From Limosilactobacillus portuensis (GTDB taxonomy: Bacteria > Bacillota > Bacilli > Lactobacillales > Lactobacillaceae), in contig NZ_JABUXQ010000006.1 of assembly GCF_014838735.1 (NCBI RefSeq), forward strand, positions 30,883 to 94,882: DNA of 64,000 bases. Direction: 5' to 3'. The notes under the pieces are model-generated. The model was not told where the DNA came from, did no database searches, and worked only from the letters and a program-made list of their open reading frames with translations. This document shows positions 58,082-64,000 of this stretch, piece after piece. How positions within the stretch are numbered: position 1 is the first letter of the stretch; each line of letters starts with the position of its first letter. The translations under genes and the position numbers were made by a program.

Positions 58082-58717
58082 ATGCTAGAAATTCATTTAT
58101 TTGTCAATCCACTAGGGAGTCGTTGCTTTCGGTGTGAGCATGATGTTCTTAAAATTGATCATCAACTTAATACCAAAGTTAATTATCGTTTTATTCCATT
58201 CTTTAACATGGCAACCATTCAACAAACTATTGAATCTTACCACTTAAATCAACACAGTTTAGCCGTTCGTCAAAACGTTTCTCGGACGATCTATCAAGTA
58301 ATTCTTGATTACATGTCGGCCTCTTTTCAAGGGAAGAAACGGGGGCGGCAATTTCTCTTAATCCTTCAAAATGCCTTAATCAAAGAAAACATTAACTATA
58401 ATAATGATCTGGTAAAGAATGCTGCTTTACGATCTAACCTTGACCTAGAAATGTTTATGGAAGATCGAAATTCGTCCCTAGCGAAGAAAACATTTCGTCA
58501 GGAGCAGCAGGTTGCAAAAAGTCTAGGAGTTAAGGAGGCTGCGACTGCTGTCGTTTTCGATTCGGACCAATCACAATATGGATTTTTACTCAATAATTTT
58601 GATTACGATACACTTATTAATGCCTATCAGAATAGGCACTTAGAAGATGAAATATCGTTAACCAACTTTATTAAAAATTACCAATCGCATTCCCAAATAA
58701 GAACTGTTCAAAAATAA
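58082..58717 (+). CDS. spxH: SpxH/YjbH, ClpXP adaptor for Spx
   Basis: 211 residues from the ATG at 58082, which has GAGGGGGAG upstream; the frame runs 16 codons further up without a ribosome site. DsbA-like thioredoxin fold with C15-F-R-C18 near the N-terminus and an all-helical insert, then AATAVVFDSDQ. In Bacillus and Staphylococcus SpxH delivers Spx to ClpXP. It keeps the Bacillus neighbourhood (spx, mecA, coiA, yjbH, relQ, nadK). Confidence 0.9.
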   Translation: MLEIHLFVNPLGSRCFRCEHDVLKIDHQLNTKVNYRFIPFFNMATIQQTIESYHLNQHSLAVRQNVSRTIYQVILDYMSASFQGKKRGRQFLLILQNALIKENINYNNDLVKNAALRSNLDLEMFMEDRNSSLAKKTFRQEQQVAKSLGVKEAATAVVFDSDQSQYGFLLNNFDYDTLINAYQNRHLEDEISLTNFIKNYQSHSQIRTVQK

Positions 58718-58732
58718 TAAAGCTAAGAATGG

Positions 58733-58762
58733 CCCTCAAAGTTCAAGTGAGAACTTTGGGGG
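58733..58762. terminator. Bidirectional terminator between spxH and the C69 dipeptidase gene
   Basis: 12-bp stem CCCTCAAAGTTC / GAACTTTGGGGG (58733-58744 with 58751-58762) with one wobble pair, between convergent genes. Confidence 0.85.
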
Positions 58763-58775
58763 TCACTTATATTAA

Positions 58776-60152
58776 TTAGTATTTTAAGTGAGCATTCATA
58801 AATCCATAATTAACAAGTTTTCCTAGCAACTTCATTGCTTCTTGATAGGATATTTCTGCCATCTCTCCATTAACCTTACTTAAAAATGCAGTAATGTCAT
58901 CTTTAGTTAGAAATTCACGATCAGCTTGGTGTTGTAATGCCAATGTCTGCGTCATAACTTGCTCTGCAAAATCTTCAATCATTGGTTCCACCCTTTGATA
59001 ATGTTGATCGGCAATTGCCATTATGGTGTGATTTAGCCAGTAAATATCTTGAATATCAAAAGTTGTTTTTGTATCACAATAATGTTGTGGTGTTTCTTGA
59101 ATATTTGTATAGAATGGAACAACTGCATTAACTGTGTTCGGACCAAAGGCAAGCCACTGAACTCCACTAATTCGTGGATCAACGTTATTCCTGATTTGAA
59201 GAATATGAAGCTCAAGATTACGGTTTAAGGCAATTGAACGAAATGGCGCATTCTCATTAGTGTATGGATCATAATCAGTACCTTGATAATGGGAACTCAT
59301 TAACTCCTTAATCTCTTGAATCGTAATTTTATGTTGTGGGTAATTAATAAACGGCAGCATTTGATCTGTCGGTTGGTTCCCCTGATCACCACTTAGCCGA
59401 CGTTGAACGTACCATGCTCGAGGATTATTATATCGAGTATCACGGACTGTACTACTACCAAAAATCAATCGTAAATTATAATCATCTGGTTCCGGATTGA
59501 GGTGGTTACTGTCTATTAATTCTTTCAAATCTGCAGAACATAGAGTATTATTTGCTGAAAAATCAAAGTGAGTAATGTTCAGTCGATTTGGTGCAATCAC
59601 ATATGCATCGTCAGGAATTCTAACTGCAGCCCAATGATGGCCACCAATTGTTTCTAAATACCAAACTTCATCTTGATCTCCAAATGCCATTCCATTTGCT
59701 TCATAGGTTCCATATTTTTCTAAGAGTTGGCCAACCCGTTCAACAGCTTGCTTAGCGGTTCTGACATAAGGCAAAACGAGGGTTAGAAAGTCTTCTTCAC
59801 CAATCCCATCTTCACTATTATACGGGTCAAGACTGAGAATTCGTGGATTACTAGTAATTGTTTCAGTTGCTGTCATTGAAACATTAGCAGAATTAATTCC
59901 ATTGGCTCCAAAAATTCCAGCACTACTATCCGCATCAGGAGTTGATGTATACCGTAACGGGTTAGTTGGGAGGTTAATCGTAAACTTTGTTGTTTTACTT
60001 TCATAATATCGTGGCTGCTTTTCCGGCTTAACTACTACAAATCGCTGTGGATCAAAGTTATTTGAATAGTCTTCAACCCGGCAAACAATTGTTGAACCAT
60101 CAATGGTCGCCTTTTTCCCTGCAAGGAACGTTGTACAAGTATGATATTTCAT
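58776..60152 (-). CDS. C69-family dipeptidase (PepD type)
   Basis: 458 residues. N-terminal-nucleophile hydrolase; the nucleophile is probably Cys6 in HTCTTFLAGKKATIDGSTI, with little or no propeptide. The central RLSGDQGNQPTDQMLPFINYPQ is typical of family C69 of lactobacilli (dipeptidase A). It hydrolyses dipeptides from imported peptides. In Bacillus this position holds pepF; here a C69 dipeptidase replaces it. Confidence 0.93.
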   Translation of the reverse strand: MKYHTCTTFLAGKKATIDGSTIVCRVEDYSNNFDPQRFVVVKPEKQPRYYESKTTKFTINLPTNPLRYTSTPDADSSAGIFGANGINSANVSMTATETITSNPRILSLDPYNSEDGIGEEDFLTLVLPYVRTAKQAVERVGQLLEKYGTYEANGMAFGDQDEVWYLETIGGHHWAAVRIPDDAYVIAPNRLNITHFDFSANNTLCSADLKELIDSNHLNPEPDDYNLRLIFGSSTVRDTRYNNPRAWYVQRRLSGDQGNQPTDQMLPFINYPQHKITIQEIKELMSSHYQGTDYDPYTNENAPFRSIALNRNLELHILQIRNNVDPRISGVQWLAFGPNTVNAVVPFYTNIQETPQHYCDTKTTFDIQDIYWLNHTIMAIADQHYQRVEPMIEDFAEQVMTQTLALQHQADREFLTKDDITAFLSKVNGEMAEISYQEAMKLLGKLVNYGFMNAHLKY

Positions 60153-60219
60153 CTAGGTCATCCCCGATTTATTTTTTCTCTTCTATTATTTCATATTTTA
60201 TCAATCACCACTAATAATT

Positions 60220-61212
60220 TTATTGAATTAATCGTTGAATTTCTTGATATTGTTTCATAATCGATCTGTGATAACTTGGATGACTTATTAAAATAACTGT
60301 CTGTCCATCAATTATAATGTTACCGCTTTTTAGTAATTGTTTAGTAAATACTTCTAGGTAATCATTAACGATCTTTGATGAAGAAAGACAGGGAAATTTC
60401 AACCATTCAGTTAAGTCTACCTTTTTCAATAAGCGATACCATGAATCTAAACTAAAGCTAGCAAACAGCGGGATATTACTTAACTTCTTTACAACCAAAC
60501 ACCGCCAATATATTTCTGGATGATTAGTAACTTGAATTCCTAAAGTTTTTTGGTGACAAATAACTGGTAATCCCCTTGTAAATTCCTTAATACAAGAGTT
60601 AATTCCCTGGAGTAATGAAAGTCGACGAAGAATGCGGTAATCATGAGTTACTTCTTTTAAACTGAGTGGTTTTTCTTTTATAGCCAGTTTAACTAATCTG
60701 AGTATTTTAGCTTTAGTATCCCAAAACATAATTGTATACTGCTGATTAACTAATTGGATAAATTTTTGCGTTTGCCGCTGATTTAACTTCTGCTTATACG
60801 GTGAACCCAAAAACCAATAACACTTTATCCCAATGCTTTGATAACCGAGTGTTCGTTTTTGCAGAGCGGTTAAAGATAATGGACTACATTGAAATTCAAT
60901 GACAACTCGTTGTCCGCCTATTCTAAGAAAAACATCTGCCCGTTGCTCTAACTGGGGAATATAAACCTCAAGTTCTGCTTGCCACCCCTTTTTCCGTGCC
61001 CATTCAAAGATTTGTTGTTTTCCCAGGAGATGTTCATAACTCTCGCCTTCCCGTAAAGCACACCCGCTATTTCCCTGATGGGCAAAATGAGCAATCTTCC
61101 TCTGCCCGTGCTTAAGAATAAGGTATGCCCCACATTCCGGACAACAATAGTTCTTTCCTTGACAAGCATCAGCGGCATTGATAAATTGATCGTTTAACTT
61201 TGCTACTAACAA
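60220..61212 (-). CDS. coiA: Competence protein CoiA
   Basis: 330 residues. N-terminal zinc ribbon (about 18-60, CCPECGAYL and a later HFAHQ), then a PD-(D/E)xK nuclease core with RADVFLR and VVIEFQCSPL, and a poorly conserved C-terminal half. CoiA acts after DNA uptake in transformation, probably with RecA/DprA. TTG start at 61210-61212, with GGAGG 8 nt upstream. It lies between mecA and pepD, and with comEA-EC shows that transformation genes are kept. Confidence 0.9.
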   Translation of the reverse strand: MLVAKLNDQFINAADACQGKNYCCPECGAYLILKHGQRKIAHFAHQGNSGCALREGESYEHLLGKQQIFEWARKKGWQAELEVYIPQLEQRADVFLRIGGQRVVIEFQCSPLSLTALQKRTLGYQSIGIKCYWFLGSPYKQKLNQRQTQKFIQLVNQQYTIMFWDTKAKILRLVKLAIKEKPLSLKEVTHDYRILRRLSLLQGINSCIKEFTRGLPVICHQKTLGIQVTNHPEIYWRCLVVKKLSNIPLFASFSLDSWYRLLKKVDLTEWLKFPCLSSSKIVNDYLEVFTKQLLKSGNIIIDGQTVILISHPSYHRSIMKQYQEIQRLIQ

Positions 61213-61261
61213 CTTTTTCGCCTCCCCTTACATACAAGACGGCAAAATTTATTAATTGCAT

Positions 61262-61306
61262 CAAAAAACATCCCTTGAATTTTAGGTAATTCTCGGGATG
61301 TTTTTG
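61262..61306 (-). terminator. Terminator of mecA
   Basis: Stem AAAAAACATCCC / GGGATGTTTTTG, 20-nt loop, T-run on the minus strand. Confidence 0.82.
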
Positions 61307-61316
61307 TTATGATACT

Positions 61317-62003
61317 TTAGTTAAAATAATGTTGAATCAAATGTAGGGCTGAGATTTCCATTAGCTTTTTTGAATGTTCTGCTAAATAATCAGATGCCAG
61401 ATTAGTTGCGTTCCCATATTCATATGCTAATGCAATCTGGTTCTTTATCTCTTCATCTGTATTCTCATCAGTAATAAGATATTGCAAAGTTAAATAATAT
61501 TGATCATTGTACTTATACAGCTCACTAACCACATTATCATCCTCGACAACTTTTGCGTATTGAATCAGGTCTTCAAATTGATCAAACCTAACAACAACCA
61601 GCTTTGTTAATGTGTCTGAATCACTTGATGATATTGGATAATCATCAGCTTTCAGCGACTCATCCGACTCATTAGTTGATGATTCTTCTTTCCTGCGCTG
61701 AGCAATACTCTGTCGAATATAATCTGTAATTGCATCGTTTCGATCATCACCCATCGCATTCACTTGATCATTCTTACTGATAAAAAGCTCCAGACCATTC
61801 CCTGTTGGCATTACCTGAAAAGTTACTGAATCATTATCTTGAAATTGGTGAGTGGAATCAACTTCCTTTAAAATACTATAGAAAAAATCTTGAATCTGCT
61901 TATGGTCACTTAACAAATCAAGAATCTTTATTCCCCGTTCCTCAAGATCATTCGAGTCGACTAAAACACGAATTGTATTTTCATTAATGCGCTCCATTTC
62001 CAT
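61317..62003 (-). CDS. mecA: Adaptor protein MecA
   Basis: 228 residues from the ATG at 62001-62003, which has GGAGGTG 8 nt upstream; ATGs slightly earlier overlap this site. N-terminal MecA domain MEMERINENTIRVLVDSNDLEERG binds substrate (ComK, or others), acidic linker (about 115-130), C-terminal ClpC-binding domain. It delivers targets to ClpCP. Between spx and coiA, as in Bacillus. Confidence 0.95.
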   Translation of the reverse strand: MEMERINENTIRVLVDSNDLEERGIKILDLLSDHKQIQDFFYSILKEVDSTHQFQDNDSVTFQVMPTGNGLELFISKNDQVNAMGDDRNDAITDYIRQSIAQRRKEESSTNESDESLKADDYPISSSDSDTLTKLVVVRFDQFEDLIQYAKVVEDDNVVSELYKYNDQYYLTLQYLITDENTDEEIKNQIALAYEYGNATNLASDYLAEHSKKLMEISALHLIQHYFN

Positions 62004-62079
62004 AAAAAGCACCTCCTTCGACTCGACATCTATATTACTACTATTCTAACCAATTTATCACAAAAGTAAAGGAAGAAAA

Positions 62080-62117
62080 AACGCAACATAAGACTCGTCC
62101 AAGTCAATACATTGCGT
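62080..62117 (-). terminator. Terminator of spx
   Basis: Stem ACGCAA / TTGCGT with inner GACTTGGACGAGTC, then T-run on the minus strand. Confidence 0.8.
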
Positions 62118-62142
62118 CTATTTAATCCTTTATTCTCTAATT

Positions 62143-62544
62143 TTAAATCATATTAGCTTTTCGCTCAGCTTCAGCTAATTCTAATTCACGAACCTGACGA
62201 GGGAGAAAACGACGAATCTCATCCTCATTATAACCAACCTGAAGTCGTTTCTCGTCAACAATAATTGGTCGTCGGAGTAATCCTGGATTCTTACTAATCA
62301 TTTTATACAATTGCTTCATTGGCAACTCATTCAAATCAACATTTAACTTTGAATAAGCTTTAGAACGCTTAGAAATAATATCTTCCGTACCATCCTCTGT
62401 CATTCGCAAAATGTTTTTGATTTCACCTATATTAAGCGGTTCAGAAAAAATGTTCCGTTCTTTAAAAGGAATTCCATTTTCTTGTAGCCATGCTTTTGCC
62501 TTGCGACATGAAGTACAACTTGGAGACGTGTAAAGTGTAACCAT
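62143..62544 (-). CDS. spx: Spx, redox-sensing RNA-polymerase-binding regulator
   Basis: 133 residues. CxxC redox switch C10-T-S-C13, the [25 protein letters not shown] block, and a tail of Lys/Ala/Asn (ERKANMI). Spx binds the alpha-subunit C-terminal domain of RNA polymerase and switches on thiol-stress genes. Kept low by SpxH-ClpXP; spxH is 4 kb away in the same conserved block. GGAGGC precedes the ATG. Confidence 0.96.
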   Translation of the reverse strand: MVTLYTSPSCTSCRKAKAWLQENGIPFKERNIFSEPLNIGEIKNILRMTEDGTEDIISKRSKAYSKLNVDLNELPMKQLYKMISKNPGLLRRPIIVDEKRLQVGYNEDEIRRFLPRQVRELELAEAERKANMI

Positions 62545-62838
62545 TAAATAAGAAGCCTCCTTTAGAGCTAATCCTTTATAATAAACTCACCACTATAGTT
62601 TTAATTGTACAATGTTTTTTATATTATTAAAAGTGGCAGCGTGATTTAGTTACTTTTTGTAAGTAAAATTATAACATGTGGCTGTAGCATTTCAACCCCT
62701 TTTACTAATAAACTAAATATTTTAAATAAAATTTTGCTCCAAATCGAAGCTAGATTTGGTAGTCAATTAACTGATAATTGGTAATTAACTGAAATAAAGT
62801 ATTATAATAAATCTATACAATTAAAAGGAGGAACTGCC
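62545..62838. promoter_or_regulatory. Divergent promoter region of spx and the 62.8-kb gene
   Basis: For spx, on the minus strand, TTGAAA (complement of 62690-62695), 16-nt spacer, TATAAT (complement of 62668-62673). For the plus-strand gene, TTGGTA (62779-62784), 18-nt spacer, TATAAT (62803-62808). A 10-bp palindrome ATTGTACAAT lies near 62606 in the spx leader. No gene otherwise. Confidence 0.6.
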
Positions 62839-63333
62839 ATGTTATCAAAATTAAGTTTAACGTTTGGATCACGGCAAATTTTACAAGATATCATTAACAA
62901 GTATCCAGACAGAAAATTTAAGCTCATGCAGGCTTCGGTTCACAGCAATAATTTAGCACTATTCGATTTTTCTAATGAACCAACTATTTTTAAGTCTCCC
63001 GTTGAATATACGGTATTAGGAGAACGATTAAATAGTAATTATCGAGGAATCCTTTATTATCAATCATTCCAAGTGGATAATGATCACCAAAAAGTTCTCT
63101 TTAACACACTTAGTAAGATGGTTGATGACCCATCCCCATTAATTAATGGACAGGCTTTTCTCCAAGTTGACAACAAAGATGAAAGTACCACGTTAGTTCT
63201 CCTTACCGCATTAAATGATTTTGATGATTTAATGGCCTGGAAGGAAACTGAAGACTTCGAGCAGTTAGCTAGCTTTACTACTCGCGATCCTAATAATACA
63301 TACTATGATGAAGTATATCGTCCATTAATGTAA
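62839..63333 (+). CDS. Hypothetical protein with a possible ABM-type (dimeric alpha/beta barrel) C-terminal domain
   Basis: 164 residues, cytoplasmic-looking, no signal peptide. The C-terminal half (about 75-150) resembles the antibiotic-biosynthesis-monooxygenase/HmoB-TRAP fold: GILYYQSFQVDNDHQ then helical linker and ALNDFDDLMAWKETEDF. No haem ligand can be named. AGGAGGAACTGCC precedes the ATG and a strong promoter lies upstream; a terminator follows. Monocistronic and probably well expressed. Function not assigned. Confidence 0.65.
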   Translation: MLSKLSLTFGSRQILQDIINKYPDRKFKLMQASVHSNNLALFDFSNEPTIFKSPVEYTVLGERLNSNYRGILYYQSFQVDNDHQKVLFNTLSKMVDDPSPLINGQAFLQVDNKDESTTLVLLTALNDFDDLMAWKETEDFEQLASFTTRDPNNTYYDEVYRPLM

Positions 63334-63351
63334 TCGAATTAAATAATTGGT

Positions 63352-63410
63352 AAATCACAAAATAATGACTAGGTAATTACTCCTTAACTTAGATATTATT
63401 TTGTGATTTT
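63352..63410 (+). terminator. Terminator of the 62.8-kb gene
   Basis: Perfect 15-bp stem AAATCACAAAATAAT and complement (63352-63366 with 63395-63409), 28-nt loop, T-run. Confidence 0.85.
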
Positions 63411-63996
63411 TTGTATCTAAAATTACTCTATTAAGGCTCTCGATTGGCCGTTAATCCCCTTGATAATCTTGTTGATGGATTAAAACGGTCACAGACACGG
63501 TAAGGTAATTTTTTGAAAGAGTTAATAATAATAAAAAGTTATAGGTAGTAAGAAATTATATATATTTATGACTATTCAAAATTACTAGTATTAATCGCTT
63601 TTTCTTTTACTATTCATATAAATAAAATTACGGATATTAATGCTTCGATATTAAAATACAGACGACTATAACTATCACCAATGGCTTCCTTATTAATCCT
63701 TCCTCTTTTAACTGTAAACTCGGAAGGGAGTAGTTATCGAGCATACAATTTATTAGTATAAGAAGAGGTGTAGTCGCGTTTCATTCCCTACATACCAGCG
63801 AACAAGTACGATACTTTAATCATAAGAAAACAAATTTAAGTAAGTTAAAAAGGAATCACCTTATTAGATGATTCCTTTAGGTTCTACAATTTTAAGTACT
63901 GATGGACTTAACATCAGTGCTTATTTTAGTTTAAATTTAAAATAAAAAACGAAAGATGGTTGGACCCCGTCTTCGTTTAAGAAAGGACCATCTTTC
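63411..63996. other. Long AT-rich non-coding stretch with tandem hairpins
   Basis: About 590 bases with no credible reading frame. From 63411 to about 63840 I see nothing recognisable. Two compact hairpins follow: AAAGGAATCA / TGATTCCTTT (63849-63878) and AAGTACTGATG / CATCAGTGCTT (63894-63922). A perfect 10-bp inverted repeat GAAAGATGGT / ACCATCTTTC (63951-63960 with 63987-63996) encloses a GAAAGG ribosome-like site just before an ATG at 63997-63999. This could be the leader of a gene beyond the window or the end of a mobile element. Confidence 0.45.
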
Positions 63997-64000
63997 ATGA

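Overview
The window reads as a chromosomal core region of a low-GC lactic acid bacterium, most likely Limosilactobacillus (L. reuteri group). This is inferred from protein similarity I recognise by eye, from the gene order, and from lactobacillus-typical small families (DUF1831, DUF3290, DUF3397, DUF4044); the species cannot be fixed without a search. Nearly all genes lie on the minus strand, with a few plus-strand genes (rpsT, def, rpoY, a lipid kinase, pgl, spxH and one at 62.8 kb). I saw no rRNA, tRNA, CRISPR array, prophage or complete insertion sequence.

Layout. 0-5 kb: divergent rpsO/rpsT, then holA and the competence DNA-uptake operon comEA-comEB-comEC. 5-12 kb: ylbL-coaD-rsmD-ylbG-ftsW, typA, a broken inositol-monophosphatase gene and a UPF0223 gene. 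12-17 kb: the pyruvate dehydrogenase operon pdhABCD, with a CcpA-like site in its leader. 17-24 kb: def, rpoY, a lipid kinase, a DUF421/DUF3290 pair, a LysM-NlpC/P60 wall hydrolase, a broken Spx paralogue and a broken prs. 24-33 kb: recD2, a TPR protein, a histidine phosphatase, mnmA, DUF1831, a cysteine desulfurase, mtnN, a NUDIX hydrolase and a cold-shock protein. 33-36 kb: ileS behind a T-box leader with an AUC specifier. 36-50 kb: the division and cell-wall (dcw) cluster mraZ-rsmH-ftsL-pbp-mraY-murD-murG-ftsQ-ftsA-ftsZ-sepF-yggT-ylmH-divIVA. 50-54 kb: ftsK, trmL and rlmA. 54-63 kb: pgl, relQ-nadK-rluD-type synthase, spxH, a C69 dipeptidase, coiA, mecA and spx. 63.3-64 kb: non-coding, AT-rich, several hairpins, and perhaps the first codon of another gene.

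How the genes work together. The dcw cluster supplies lipid II synthesis, septal transpeptidase and the Z-ring with its anchors; ftsW and ftsK nearby belong to the same machine. Spx, its ClpXP adaptor SpxH, and MecA form a regulated-proteolysis stress module that keeps its Bacillus-like neighbourhood together with coiA and relQ-nadK-rluD. ComEA/EB/EC and CoiA are natural-transformation genes and appear intact. MnmA, the cysteine desulfurase and DUF1831 form a sulfur-transfer set for tRNA thiolation.

The most notable observations are three otherwise intact genes each interrupted by one in-frame stop (suhB-like, spx-like, prs), a structured terminator-bearing leader in front of trmL that matches no RNA class I know, a double-hairpin element near 50.4 kb, and GTGG repeats before mraZ. 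No wholly new multi-gene system was found; this is largely a conserved housekeeping segment.
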